The translations under genes and the position numbers were made by a program. Below the pieces are notes generated by a model. It did no database searches. It was not told the DNA's origin and saw nothing but the letters and a program-made list of their open reading frames with translations. Of a DNA stretch of 32,710 nucleotides, positions 1-8,928 are shown piece after piece (position 1 is the stretch's first letter; every line of letters begins with the position of its first letter). Where the stretch lies: IMG/VR virus record IMGVR_UViG_3300017917_001967, positions 1 to 32,710 of that record. The stretch is one strand, 5' to 3'. Origin of the DNA: a virus.

Positions 1-95
1 GTCGGGTGGAGAAATCCACCTACCTTTTAACTAACAAAATTAAAAACTAATCATTATGGCTTGTAATTTATCAGCTGGTAGAAACGAAGTTTGTA
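1..95. repeat. Terminal direct repeat, left copy
   Basis: These 95 bases are identical to the last 95 bases (32616-32710). They include the 5' leader and the first 13 codons of the tube-like gene. The simplest reading is a circular assembly cut at an arbitrary point, giving a 32,615-bp circle. A genuine short terminal repeat is the alternative, but its position inside a structural operon makes that unlikely. Confidence 0.97.
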
Positions 96-601
96 AAGAA
101 TCGATTGGTGGTATTCAAGGTGTTTATTTCATCAACTATACTACTGGAAGCTTTACAAAGAATGGTTCTGGTGAAGTAACTTCTTTATCAGGTTCAACTG
201 CGTACTACTACCAATTAAAAGGAAATTCAAACTATACTGAGACTGTTAACTCTTCAAGAGATAATGGTACAACTTTCTTCTCTCAACAATTAGTGTTGAA
301 CTTAAAGAAGTTGACTAACGAAATGACTACTCAATTAAAGTTGATGGCATACGGTAGACCACAAATTATCGTTTGGACTAATAACGGTGACGCATTGTTA
401 GTTGGTGAAAAATTAGGAGCAGATGTAACTTCAGGAACTATCCAAACTGGTGGAGCATTGGGTGACCTTTATGGTTATTCAGTAACTTTCACAGGTATGG
501 AACAATTACCAGCAGCATTTATTTCTGGTTCAACTACTACTTCTGCTTTCGCAGGATTAGGAGCAAACGCACCAACAATCGTATACGGAACTAACAGCTA
601 A
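56..601 (+). CDS. Major virion protein, probably tail tube
   Basis: This 181-residue protein starts MACNLSAGRNE and continues CKESIGGIQGVYFINY, an N-terminus I associate with a structural family in Bacteroidota phages. The central part (about 75-125) is a soluble beta-rich sequence (QLVLNLKKLTNEMT, RPQIIVWTNNGDALLVGE), and the end carries FTGMEQLPAAF. It lies directly downstream of the capsid gene across the circular junction and ends at a strong terminator, which fits a very abundant virion protein. Like the capsid gene, and unlike the rest of the genome, it often uses C-ending codons (AAC, TTC, ATC), a sign of high expression. Tail tube is inferred from position and abundance; a capsid decoration protein is the alternative. 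Confidence 0.7.
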   Translation: MACNLSAGRNEVCKESIGGIQGVYFINYTTGSFTKNGSGEVTSLSGSTAYYYQLKGNSNYTETVNSSRDNGTTFFSQQLVLNLKKLTNEMTTQLKLMAYGRPQIIVWTNNGDALLVGEKLGADVTSGTIQTGGALGDLYGYSVTFTGMEQLPAAFISGSTTTSAFAGLGANAPTIVYGTNS

Positions 602-630
602 TCTCAGTATTAGATTTGATAAATAACTAA

Positions 631-656
631 CCCTACTCTTCGGAGTGGGGTTTTTT
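631..656 (+). terminator. Rho-independent terminator after the capsid/tube operon
   Basis: An 8-bp stem (CCCTACTC / GAGTGGGG, one G-T pair) closes a TTCG tetraloop and is followed by TTTTTT and then GTTTT. This is a textbook intrinsic terminator. It closes the scaffold-capsid-tube transcript just before the late promoter of the portal operon. Confidence 0.95.
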
Positions 657-660
657 GTTT

Positions 661-690
661 TAACTATTTTGGGATAATGCATTGTTATTA
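661..690 (+). promoter_or_regulatory. Late-class promoter, portal operon
   Basis: TAACTATTTT at 661-670 and TTGTTATTA at 682-690 are separated by 11 bases. Both boxes and the spacing are identical to the site before the scaffold gene (30766-30795). It sits between a terminator and a start codon 29 bases downstream. The class is defined by five sites in this genome. Confidence 0.7.
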
Positions 691-719
691 TAAGATAACG
701 ACAAGATAAATTATACCTA

Positions 720-1073
720 ATGTTAGCTTATCACATATCTCAGTCTAATGCATTTGCCATTAGAACTGAACCAACTGCAAGTAATCAATATACAATGAGT
801 CTACAAGACATGTATACACTTGCAAATTCTACTATGTCAATGAGTGGAATCACTTATGACGGATATGAATCATTACTTCAATTCACTGCAAGTATTAGTG
901 GTGCATATGTAGGTGCAGAATATCGTGCAACCTTATATACATCAACAACTGATATATGGCATGGTTCAATCCAAGTTTATGCATCTGCATCAACAGATAA
1001 AACAGTATACGAAAACCAAATACCGCCAGTAACATCACACGCTAGCGAAAACAGATACATAATATTACAATAA
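720..1073 (+). CDS. Small structural protein of unknown function, first gene of portal operon
   Basis: This 117-residue protein has no signal peptide or membrane segment. The C-terminal half (about 50-117) is beta-rich: YESLLQFTASISGAYVGAEY, then a DIWHGSIQVYAS strand and ENRYIILQ. I recall similar short proteins near head genes in other Bacteroidota phages, but no function is known to me. It is the first gene after a late promoter, and its stop is followed after one base by the portal start. A minor head or tail protein is likely from context only. Confidence 0.75.
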   Translation: MLAYHISQSNAFAIRTEPTASNQYTMSLQDMYTLANSTMSMSGITYDGYESLLQFTASISGAYVGAEYRATLYTSTTDIWHGSIQVYASASTDKTVYENQIPPVTSHASENRYIILQ

Positions 1074-1074
1074 T

Positions 1075-2376
1075 ATGAAACAAGGACAAAAATTTGCAAT
1101 AGTAAATGTAAATAATAATCAACTTCCATTCATTACAGAAGATGCTAAAACACGTCAGAACTGGATACCATTTGGTGTTTACGGACATGATGACTTCTTT
1201 GATGCAGTAACAACTACATTCAATGTGTCAACTACAAACTCTGCATGTATTGAAGGTATTGCTGATTTGATTTATGGTAAAGGTGTATATTCTAAAAATG
1301 AAGTAAATAATAAATTACTTCAGAAGTTAATTCCACAAGAAGAAACTAAGAGAATTGCATTTGACTTAAAATTATTCGGTAATGCAGCATATCAAGTATA
1401 TTGGAATGATGACCATACACAAGTAATTAAATTCTATCACGTTCCTGTTCAATATATCAGAGCAGAGAAGTTATTGTCACATCCTAAAGTGCAAAACTAT
1501 TTTTATTGCACAGATTGGAATGACCAAAAGAAAATAAAAGAAAAGAAGAAGATACCTGCATTTGGAACATCAACTGAGAAGTGTGAAATACTTTACATTA
1601 AGAATTATACTCCAAATTTGTATTATTATAGTTTACCAGATTGGGTTTCTGCAATGCAGTTCTGTGTAAGTGAGGGAGAGATATCTAATTTGCATTTAAA
1701 TAACATTACAAACGGTTTCTTACCTGCAGTGATGTTGAACTTCAATAATGGAGTTCCTGCCCCTGAAGAGAGAGAAACTATCGAAGATTTAGTTCAAGCA
1801 AAATTCACAGGAACAGATAATGCAGGTAGATTTATGTTATCATTTAACGATGACCCAAATACTAAACCTACTTTGGACATTATTGATATTCCTAATTTGC
1901 ATGAGAAGTATGATTATGTTGCAGAATATACACAAGATAGAATCTTAGTTGCACATAGAGTAACTTCACCTTTATTGTTTGGTATTAGAACTAAGAATAA
2001 TGGTTTCTCTTCACAATCAGAAGAAATGAAAACTGCATTCTCTATTTTACAAACAATGACAATTGCACCATTCCAAAACTTAATCTTAAATGCATTAGAT
2101 TTAGCATTGACTGAAGGTGGATATGATGAAATGGAATTATACTTCGAACAATTAACTCCATTAGCAATTTTAACTGAACAAGCGGCAGATACTAATAAAT
2201 CAGTTGCACAAGTTGAAGATGAAACTAATAAAGCATTAGAGAATCCTGCAACTCAAGAAGAACCACAAGACCAAACAACTCAGGATACAACTTTAGAAGA
2301 AAGTATGTTACCTGAAACAAAATATAATATGCATTCAGCATTTTTTGAAAGAGAATACGAAATAATTAAAAAATAA
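1075..2376 (+). CDS. Portal protein
   Basis: A 433-residue protein that should form the dodecameric ring at the capsid vertex through which DNA is packaged and ejected, and to which terminase and connector bind. Supporting features are the family-typical length, an early segment DLIYGKGVYSKN, a central KLFGNAAYQVYW, and the late helical part with VAHRVTSPLLFGIRTKNNGFSSQSEE followed by a long helix (ILQTMTIAPFQNLILNAL), the order found in PBSX/HK97-type portals. The last ~60 residues are rich in E, Q and T and look disordered. The connector gene starts 4 bases downstream. The terminase large subunit is far away, because other genes separate packaging and head modules. Confidence 0.88.
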   Translation: MKQGQKFAIVNVNNNQLPFITEDAKTRQNWIPFGVYGHDDFFDAVTTTFNVSTTNSACIEGIADLIYGKGVYSKNEVNNKLLQKLIPQEETKRIAFDLKLFGNAAYQVYWNDDHTQVIKFYHVPVQYIRAEKLLSHPKVQNYFYCTDWNDQKKIKEKKKIPAFGTSTEKCEILYIKNYTPNLYYYSLPDWVSAMQFCVSEGEISNLHLNNITNGFLPAVMLNFNNGVPAPEERETIEDLVQAKFTGTDNAGRFMLSFNDDPNTKPTLDIIDIPNLHEKYDYVAEYTQDRILVAHRVTSPLLFGIRTKNNGFSSQSEEMKTAFSILQTMTIAPFQNLILNALDLALTEGGYDEMELYFEQLTPLAILTEQAADTNKSVAQVEDETNKALENPATQEEPQDQTTQDTTLEESMLPETKYNMHSAFFEREYEIIKK

Positions 2377-2379
2377 ACC

Positions 2380-2898
2380 ATGGCATACGCACTATTCATT
2401 AACAGAAACGATATCATTAAAAACACTCCGTTGCAAGGTGCAATAGATGCAGATGCATTGTTGCCATTTGTAAGAACTGCACAAGACAAATACTTAAAAA
2501 ATCTTTTAGGTACAGTTTTGTTTGGTTATTTACAAGAACAAATCGTTGCAAACAATGTAGATAATCTTTCTGTATATTATAGAGATTTGTTAGACGACTA
2601 TGTAAAGAATGCATTGATTTGGTATTCTGCAGTAGAATATATCCCATTTAGTTCTGTTCAATTTAAATCTAATGGTGCAGTTAAACAACAAAGTGAACAA
2701 GGTATTGCACCTGCTAAGGGTGAGATAGATTATCTTTTGACTAAAGCATTAAATAATGCTGACTATTATGCATTAAGATTACAAAACTATTTGATTGCAT
2801 ATTCACAACAAATACCTCAATACTTACAATCGGTTGGTAATCAAACTCAGATTTATCCTGACCAAAGTAATCAGTATTTTTCTGGTATTCAATTGTAA
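2380..2898 (+). CDS. Head-tail connector/adaptor protein (DUF6712-like)
   Basis: This 172-residue, mostly helical protein starts with INRNDIIKNTPLQGAIDADA and continues LLPFVRTAQDKYLKNLLGTVLFGYL, a pattern I recognise as the DUF6712-type head-completion family of Bacteroidota phages. The family has the helical-bundle character of gp6/gp15-type adaptors that dock under the portal. Its place immediately after the portal gene supports this. The role is inferred from family resemblance and gene order. Confidence 0.72.
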   Translation: MAYALFINRNDIIKNTPLQGAIDADALLPFVRTAQDKYLKNLLGTVLFGYLQEQIVANNVDNLSVYYRDLLDDYVKNALIWYSAVEYIPFSSVQFKSNGAVKQQSEQGIAPAKGEIDYLLTKALNNADYYALRLQNYLIAYSQQIPQYLQSVGNQTQIYPDQSNQYFSGIQL

Positions 2899-2903
2899 TA
2901 AAT

Positions 2904-3428
2904 ATGGGAACACCTTTAGTTACAAATACGAATGTAAATTATACAAATTACTATAATTTGGTAAACTTCTTTGCAGAGTTTATGTCAAATCACCCATCTA
3001 TTACACAAGTGAGTAATGAAGATATAGAAGATTTTGATGAAAGAGAATTTCCAAACTATCCAGTAGCGAATGTAACTATTCCAGGTACTAGATTTAGTGA
3101 TAATGAAACTTTATGGGATATACAAATCTTAATTGCTGATAAGTATAAGAACAAAAATAACGAAAGTAATCCTATAACCAACGAACAAACTATTTACTTT
3201 TATCAAGAAGAAGATAAGATGGATATTTGGTCAAACCTATTAGCAATTGCAAATGATTTAACTTCATTTGTTCAAAGAGGTGTAACTGGATTCGATGTTA
3301 TAGGTGATATTAAATGTATACAATTCCACGAAAGATTTGATTCTGGTTTAGCAGGATGGGTTGTGACATTTACACTTGCAACACACAATAATAAAAATAG
3401 ATGTTTATTCGAACTATACCCAAATTAA
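2904..3428 (+). CDS. Neck/tail-completion-like protein, paralogue A
   Basis: A 174-residue protein homologous over almost its whole length to the next gene. Shared blocks in order are a N-terminal YYN.. helix with NHP, the FP.YP.AN strand, K.KN.NNESNP, Y.. DDK/EDKMDI, DLTS..QRGV.GF, and a C-terminal ATHNNKNRCLFEL. The pattern alpha, beta, long loop, amphipathic helix, beta resembles tail-terminator or tail-completion proteins, and the position between connector and fibre agrees, but I cannot name a characterised homologue. Its stop is separated by one base from the paralogue's start. Confidence 0.7.
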   Translation: MGTPLVTNTNVNYTNYYNLVNFFAEFMSNHPSITQVSNEDIEDFDEREFPNYPVANVTIPGTRFSDNETLWDIQILIADKYKNKNNESNPITNEQTIYFYQEEDKMDIWSNLLAIANDLTSFVQRGVTGFDVIGDIKCIQFHERFDSGLAGWVVTFTLATHNNKNRCLFELYPN

Positions 3429-3429
3429 T

Positions 3430-4293
3430 ATGAGTCAAATAATACACAATACAGGAACTAACAATACGCTTTATTATAATGTAATAAACTATTGGAAAAC
3501 TATTATGGGTAATCATCCAGGTATAGGTGCTGCATCTATGGGTGATTTGTGGGATTTTGGTGAAAGACAATTTCCTCAATATCCTATTGCAAATATTCAG
3601 ATATTAGAAACTGATTTTGGAACATCAACATCTAATTTCAGATGTCAGTTAATGGTTGCAGATAAAGTTAAGAATAGAAATAACGAATCAAATCCGACTG
3701 ATAACCAACAAACAATACCTTACTATCAAGTTGATGATAAAGTGGACATATTTGCAAATACACTTGCAATAATCAACGATTTAACTTCATACACGCAAAG
3801 AGGTGTTCAGGGATTTGAAATCAATGATGACATTATATGCACTCCTTTTGCAGATAGATTAGATAATGGTGTTGCTGGATGGACTGCAGAATTTACATTA
3901 ACAACTCATAACAATAAAGACAGATGTTTATTCTTCTTAATTAATCCTTCAGGTAGTGGATATCTAATTCAGGATTGTATTACCGGAGATTACTACAAAG
4001 CAGTATTAAACGGAAGTGGAAGCATTGGACAAGTGTTTTCTGCACCTTATGTTTATCCAAATGCTCAGAACATCACTACTTCTTACGGAGTGAATTGTTA
4101 TACTATTATCAATACATTTGAGAATTCAGATGATTTTGATTTGGTGAATCTTCCAATATTACAAACACCAAGTTCTAATTTTGGAGATTGTCCTGAGTGT
4201 TTGAAATGGATTGCACCTCAAGTATGGGGAACAACATTTCAAAGTTGGAATTTACCACCAAACCAACCATATAAAACGTGGAATAAAGCATAA
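3430..4293 (+). CDS. Neck/tail-completion-like protein, paralogue B with extra C-terminal domain
   Basis: The start at 3430 lies one base after the upstream stop and begins at the region matching paralogue A; a longer reading from 3376 would overlap the previous gene by 53 bases. Residues 1-170 repeat paralogue A (NHPGIGA, FPQYPIAN, NNESNP, DLTSYTQRGVQGFE, TTHNNKDRCLFFL). Residues 171-287 form an additional domain with cysteines (DCITGDYY, GDCPECLKW) that paralogue A lacks. This is a tandem duplication in which one copy gained a domain. A tail-completion role is inferred; the extra domain could contact the fibre encoded immediately downstream. Confidence 0.72.
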   Translation: MSQIIHNTGTNNTLYYNVINYWKTIMGNHPGIGAASMGDLWDFGERQFPQYPIANIQILETDFGTSTSNFRCQLMVADKVKNRNNESNPTDNQQTIPYYQVDDKVDIFANTLAIINDLTSYTQRGVQGFEINDDIICTPFADRLDNGVAGWTAEFTLTTHNNKDRCLFFLINPSGSGYLIQDCITGDYYKAVLNGSGSIGQVFSAPYVYPNAQNITTSYGVNCYTIINTFENSDDFDLVNLPILQTPSSNFGDCPECLKWIAPQVWGTTFQSWNLPPNQPYKTWNKA

Positions 4294-4308
4294 AAAATTA
4301 AATATAAA

Positions 4309-7300
4309 ATGGGAAATTTAAGTAATTTATACATATCGCAGAGTTATACCTCTCTTGCACACTTAGGAACTGACAATGCATTAGTTCCAGGAACAATGAC
4401 AATGTTGCAAGATGGTATTGGACAATCATTAAATATTTCGTTCAATGGAACTGACATAAGTTCATCAGGAAATATATATGGTGCAAACTTACAAGGTTTG
4501 TCATCAACTGCTTCGTTTAATGCATATACTGCATCTACGAATAACAGATTAAATAATTTAGAGTCAACTTCTGCAAGTGTAAACATATCTGTAACAAACT
4601 TAAATGCATACACTTCATCAAATGATAGTAAAGTAAACCAATTAATCAGTGCAACTGCTTCATATGCAAATTCTGCATCTGTTGCAGCAGTTGATGCAGC
4701 ACAACAATCACAAATTAATCAATTGATTACTGCAACTGGTTCTTACATTACTACACCATTAACTTCTTTGAATGCATTTACCCAATCACAAGATACAAAA
4801 AACACAACTCTTGCAACATACACTGCATCAGTTGACCAAAAGTTTTCAAACATTGGTTCTCAGTCAGGAAGTTGGGTAACTGAATCTGAAACAGGTTCAT
4901 TTGCAAGATATGATGTATCAAACCCATGGAGTGTTAGTCAAACATTTACACAAATAACTTCATCAACTGCAAGAATAGCAGGATTAAATTATCCTACTGC
5001 TGATAATGGTGCAGAATCATTTATACAAACCAATGGTGCAGGAACTTTATCTTTACAATATGTGAAGACAATGTATCAGAATATTAGAAATAGAGAAAGT
5101 GTAACAATCAATAAAGGAACACCTCTATTTGCAAGTGGTTCTACTGGAGATAATGTAGATGTTTATATTGCAGATGCAAGTAATCCATTAAGAATGCCTG
5201 CAACACTTATTGCAGGTGACACAACTCTTGCTGCAGGTGCAACAGGTAAAGGTATTATATTTGGACATATAGAAGGAGTAGATACAAATGCATATCCTGC
5301 AGGAACTGAAGTTTATGTTGGAGTAGGTGGAGGTTGGACTGCAACTAGACCAACTGGTAGCACAACTCCAATACAACCATTAGGTGTTGTGACAAGACAA
5401 GGTAATAATGGTATGGGTATTGTAATGACAGAAACTCCATATGATTTACCAAATATTCAAACAGGATACACATGGGTAGGTAATGGTAATAATCAACCAG
5501 TAGCAGTTGCAACTTCATCGTTTGCATCTGTTGTGGATTTGACTTCATTGAACTCATTCACTGCATCTCAATTAGTAATTAATTCAGGATATAATACATT
5601 CACTGCAAGTGCACAATCACAATTGACTGCATTAGAGAATGCAACATCATCTTACGCTGTAAGTTCATCAGTTGCAACTGCAATTACTAATTTATCTGCA
5701 TCATTAACTGTAACTGACCAATATTTACAATCACAAATTGACGCTTTAGACCCATCTGGGTCTGCTGCATCAGTTGCATTGTTAAATGCATTTACTGCAT
5801 CTCAAGAAACTAAAAACTCAACTCTTGCAACATATACTGCATCTGTTGATTTACAATTAACTAACTTATCTACTTCACAATCAATTGACAATCAAAAATG
5901 GGTTAACATTGCAGGTCAATCTGGTTCATGGGGTGGTGGTTCAACTGACTTAACTTCTTTAAATGCATTTACTGCATCTCAAGAAATTAAGAATACTACA
6001 TTAGAAAATGTAACTTCGTCTTTACAATCATTCACTGCATCACAAGAAACAAAAGATGCAACTTTAGCATCTGTGACTGCATCTTTACAACAACAATTAA
6101 CTAATATTGGAACACAATCTGGTAGTTGGGTAACTGAAAATGAAACAGGTTCATTCTTAGTGACTGCATCTGTAAATCTTAATACAATTACATTTACTAA
6201 GGGTGATACATCTACATTTAATATAACTGTCGATACAGGAAGTGCAGTAACAACCGACTTAACTTCTTTAAACGCATTCACTGCATCTCAAGAAACTAAG
6301 AACTCTACATTAGCAACATACACTGCATCTATTGATACTAAGTTTTCTAATTTAGCATCTCAATCTGGTTCATGGATAACTGAAAGTGAAACTGGAAGTT
6401 TTGCAACAACAGGGTCTAATAACTTTGCAGGTAATCAAATTATATCTGGAACATTTATTCAATCTGGAAGTAATTCACTTCCTGGTGGACCTGGTGGAGC
6501 ATTGGTTGGAACACATATACAAAATAGAGTATTGATAAGTGGCCCTTCAGGTGGTGAAACTCCAAGATTATATATCTCTGGTAGTGATGGTGCATTTACC
6601 GAGTTTGGTAGAGGATTTATAAACCAAGACACAACAAAAGTTTCTACTTTAGGTGCATCAATATATACTGCAGCACATACTTCTTCACAAGCTAGCAATA
6701 CAGTAGCTGTATATAATCAAGACTTTAGCACTGATGTTGAATTAACAATGTTTGCAGGAACTAGTTCAGTAGGTTTGGGTGATTGGGATAATGGGTCGAC
6801 ATTTACAATGGTTCCATTCTTAACAGTTGCACCAAATTTAGGTAATAATCCTTCACCTACAATGACTAGAGGTTTGATTATAACGGGTTCGACTAATATG
6901 CAACAATTAACTGCATCTTTACAACAAGGATATGTGTGGGTAGGTGATGCAAGTGGTAAAACTACAACAGTTGCAACTTCATCATTCGGTGGAGGTGCTG
7001 CATTCCCTTATACAGGAACTGCATCTATATCTGGTAGTTTACAAGTGACAGGTAGTATGAGTGGATTACCAAATGAATTGACAGTAACTTCAAATACTGC
7101 ATCAATTGATTTCACAAAAGGTAATTTCTTTAGTATAACTTTACCTGCATCTGCAAAAACACACTTCACAGTCGCAAATACAATTAAAGGACAAACAATA
7201 AATATACAAATCAACCAACCAGCAGGTGCATCAACTGGTAGTGTTGCATTCTCACCTTCAATCTTATTTGCAGGTGGTAATGACTACCAAGCAACTGCAA

Positions 7301-7383
7301 CCGGTTCAGCAATTGATTTATTAACAATGGTTTCTATTACAGGCTCATCTGTATTAGCAACTTCAATCAAAAACTTCTTATAA
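4309..7383 (+). CDS. Long tail fibre 1
   Basis: A 1024-residue protein poor in cysteine and very rich in S, T, A, N and Q, as expected for a beta-structured trimeric fibre. Residues 1-60 probably attach to the virion. Residues 150-705 contain repeated SLNAFTASQETKNSTL / TYTASVD units and three copies of QSGSW(V/I)TE.ETGSF. A distinct globular insert lies at about 255-385, starting NIRNRESVTINKGTPLF. Two GY.WVG..VATSSF blocks occur near 392 and 878. From about residue 700 the sequence parallels the C-terminal part of fibre 2 (28341-29957): TGSNNF.GNQ, DWDNG, GNNPSP, then KGNFF and a terminal SIKNFL. The tip gene follows after one base. Confidence 0.85.
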   Translation: MGNLSNLYISQSYTSLAHLGTDNALVPGTMTMLQDGIGQSLNISFNGTDISSSGNIYGANLQGLSSTASFNAYTASTNNRLNNLESTSASVNISVTNLNAYTSSNDSKVNQLISATASYANSASVAAVDAAQQSQINQLITATGSYITTPLTSLNAFTQSQDTKNTTLATYTASVDQKFSNIGSQSGSWVTESETGSFARYDVSNPWSVSQTFTQITSSTARIAGLNYPTADNGAESFIQTNGAGTLSLQYVKTMYQNIRNRESVTINKGTPLFASGSTGDNVDVYIADASNPLRMPATLIAGDTTLAAGATGKGIIFGHIEGVDTNAYPAGTEVYVGVGGGWTATRPTGSTTPIQPLGVVTRQGNNGMGIVMTETPYDLPNIQTGYTWVGNGNNQPVAVATSSFASVVDLTSLNSFTASQLVINSGYNTFTASAQSQLTALENATSSYAVSSSVATAITNLSASLTVTDQYLQSQIDALDPSGSAASVALLNAFTASQETKNSTLATYTASVDLQLTNLSTSQSIDNQKWVNIAGQSGSWGGGSTDLTSLNAFTASQEIKNTTLENVTSSLQSFTASQETKDATLASVTASLQQQLTNIGTQSGSWVTENETGSFLVTASVNLNTITFTKGDTSTFNITVDTGSAVTTDLTSLNAFTASQETKNSTLATYTASIDTKFSNLASQSGSWITESETGSFATTGSNNFAGNQIISGTFIQSGSNSLPGGPGGALVGTHIQNRVLISGPSGGETPRLYISGSDGAFTEFGRGFINQDTTKVSTLGASIYTAAHTSSQASNTVAVYNQDFSTDVELTMFAGTSSVGLGDWDNGSTFTMVPFLTVAPNLGNNPSPTMTRGLIITGSTNMQQLTASLQQGYVWVGDASGKTTTVATSSFGGGAAFPYTGTASISGSLQVTGSMSGLPNELTVTSNTASIDFTKGNFFSITLPASAKTHFTVANTIKGQTINIQINQPAGASTGSVAFSPSILFAGGNDYQATATGSAIDLLTMVSITGSSVLATSIKNFL
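4759..6420 (+). repeat. Coding repeats inside fibre 1
   Basis: Units encoding (T)SLNAFTASQE-K then TLATYTAS(V/I)D begin near 4759, 5536, 5773, 5946 and 6257. Copies of the QSGSW block lie near 4858, 5920, 6115 and 6358. The units are diverged in DNA but constant in phase, so they are shaft repeats maintained as protein. They also offer targets for recombination that changes fibre length. Confidence 0.8.
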
Positions 7384-7384
7384 T

Positions 7385-8500
7385 ATGTTTGCACCAGCAG
7401 CGTTTGAAGATTTAACTTTTCCACAACAAACTCTTAACCCTTGGTCATCTTTTGAAAGTAATCAATGGATGAGAGCAACTGGAAATTATTTTACATCAGG
7501 TAGTGGTAATGGAGTAACATATGGTTCTCCCGTAGAAATAGGTGCAACTTTATCCGGAACTACTGCCAAATACAATGGTGGTGCTATGGCAGCAAATGGT
7601 ATAATATATTCACCAGGTCATAATAATACAAACTGGTTGTTAATTGACACATATACAGATACAGTTTCAACAACAGGTAGTATAGGTGCAGCATCTACAA
7701 ATGGTGCATTTTATTCACCTAAAAATAGAGCAGTTTATTGTGCAACATCTGACCCTAGAATGTATAAATTACCAATTGATAATCATTCTGGTAGTTTCGT
7801 ATCATTACCAGCATTAGGTTCACAATATTTTTGTTTTGTATTAGGATATGATGGTGTAAATGCATACTCAACTGGAACATATAATACTGATACAATGGTA
7901 AGATATGATACATCTATTGAGTCAGGAAGCAATATGAGTATTGCAACATTAAATGATAGAAATAACGGATGTTTAGGCCCTAATGGTAAAATATATTGGT
8001 CACCTTCTGGTCCTTCAGGCACTAGAAACTACATTGAGTTTGACCCTGCAACCAATACATATACATCATTTGGAACACCAAATGGTGATACTAGAAATGG
8101 TATGATAATTGCACCTGATGGATTTATGTATTCATTACCATTTGCTGGAAACCCAATTGTAAAAATAAATCCAAAAACATTAGGACTTACAGATATGGCA
8201 ACTCCAAATCCTTCAACTAGAAGTTCAAGTGCATGTATTGGTGCTGATGGTAGAATTTATATGGTTGGTGATAGTAATCAAATGACTATATGGGATTGGA
8301 GAACTAATGGATTAGAATATGTAACATTACCATCTTCATCTGGATATCACGGAATATGCATGGGTGTTTATGGTGATTTATATATCACCCCATGGTCTGC
8401 ACCTAAAGTTGTAAAAGTTCCAATTAACAATAATGGTAGAGTAATAAGACCAATTCAAGAAATGAATGGTATATTGGGTAGACATCAAACAGGAATATAA
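7385..8500 (+). CDS. Fibre-1 tip protein, beta-propeller-like
   Basis: This 371-residue protein directly follows the fibre-1 gene. From about residue 60 it consists of repeated segments of the form G.NGKIYW/ADGRIY/DGFMYSLP, each followed by a strand naming an end value (NYIEFDPATN, IVKINPKTL, MTIWDW, KVVKVPINN). This is the sequence signature of a multi-bladed beta-propeller, with about six repeats visible. The N-terminus, MFAPAAF, resembles that of the fibre-2 tip (MRFTPTAF), suggesting a shared docking peptide. A receptor-binding role at the fibre end is inferred from gene order; no enzymatic motif is visible. Confidence 0.75.
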   Translation: MFAPAAFEDLTFPQQTLNPWSSFESNQWMRATGNYFTSGSGNGVTYGSPVEIGATLSGTTAKYNGGAMAANGIIYSPGHNNTNWLLIDTYTDTVSTTGSIGAASTNGAFYSPKNRAVYCATSDPRMYKLPIDNHSGSFVSLPALGSQYFCFVLGYDGVNAYSTGTYNTDTMVRYDTSIESGSNMSIATLNDRNNGCLGPNGKIYWSPSGPSGTRNYIEFDPATNTYTSFGTPNGDTRNGMIIAPDGFMYSLPFAGNPIVKINPKTLGLTDMATPNPSTRSSSACIGADGRIYMVGDSNQMTIWDWRTNGLEYVTLPSSSGYHGICMGVYGDLYITPWSAPKVVKVPINNNGRVIRPIQEMNGILGRHQTGI

Positions 8501-8508
8501 CAGAATAG

Positions 8509-8925
8509 ATGGCAACTCTAAACGATATCGTAACCAAAACCAAATCTCTTGCAGATGTTATGGCAAGGACGGTTGCAAATAAAGCACCTGTTCGAACTGG
8601 TAATCTTAAAAGAGCAATTAGAAGAGCAAATAACATTAATACAATGTTGGATGTTAAAGGTTCTGGTAGTAAAGAAATAAAATCTAAAGATATAACTATT
8701 ACATTAGATTATGCTCCAGAAGGTGCAGAATATGGTAAGTATTGGAATGACCCAACAGTAAGTAGAACTGTTAAAAAAGGTAAAACTAGAAATGTTCCAG
8801 ATAAAATAAACTTTGTTGACCAAGCATTAAAAGACCCAAATTTTATTAGAGCTTTTGATGAATTAGTAGATATGATTACTGAAAATGCTATTTCTCAAAT
8901 AGAGGATGCATTATCTGAAGATTAG
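8509..8925 (+). CDS. HK97 gp10-like head-tail joining / tail-completion protein
   Basis: This 138-residue protein carries near its N-terminus (residues 24-38) NKAPVRTGNLKRAI, the hallmark APV(R/D)TG.L(K/R) motif of the HK97 gp10 family. Beta strands follow (DITITLDYAPEGAEYGKYWN) and then a C-terminal helix. Proteins of this family sit at the neck or tail end and complete head-tail joining. Its position after the fibre cassette rather than beside the connector genes suggests that the fibre-tip pair was inserted into the neck operon. It is the last gene before the next late promoter. Confidence 0.75.
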   Translation: MATLNDIVTKTKSLADVMARTVANKAPVRTGNLKRAIRRANNINTMLDVKGSGSKEIKSKDITITLDYAPEGAEYGKYWNDPTVSRTVKKGKTRNVPDKINFVDQALKDPNFIRAFDELVDMITENAISQIEDALSED

Positions 8926-8928
8926 TAT

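Noticed and set aside
668-699. TTTGGG followed by TAAGATAAC as an early-type promoter before the portal operon
   Set aside because: The downstream box does not match TATATTA and the spacing is 23 rather than 24. The late-class boxes at the same place match exactly.
3376-3429. Longer N-terminus for the second neck paralogue
   Set aside because: It would overlap the previous gene by 53 bases. The match to paralogue A begins after the methionine at 3430, which follows the upstream stop by one base.
4759-6420. Repeats as a possible CRISPR-like or tandem DNA array
   Set aside because: Units are irregularly spaced, diverged in DNA and kept in coding phase; they encode fibre shaft repeats.
4344-8022. 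Several open frames of 60-100 codons on the minus strand under fibre 1 and its tip
   Set aside because: They arise from repetitive AT-rich codon usage on the plus strand and have no promoter, spacing logic or protein-like features.
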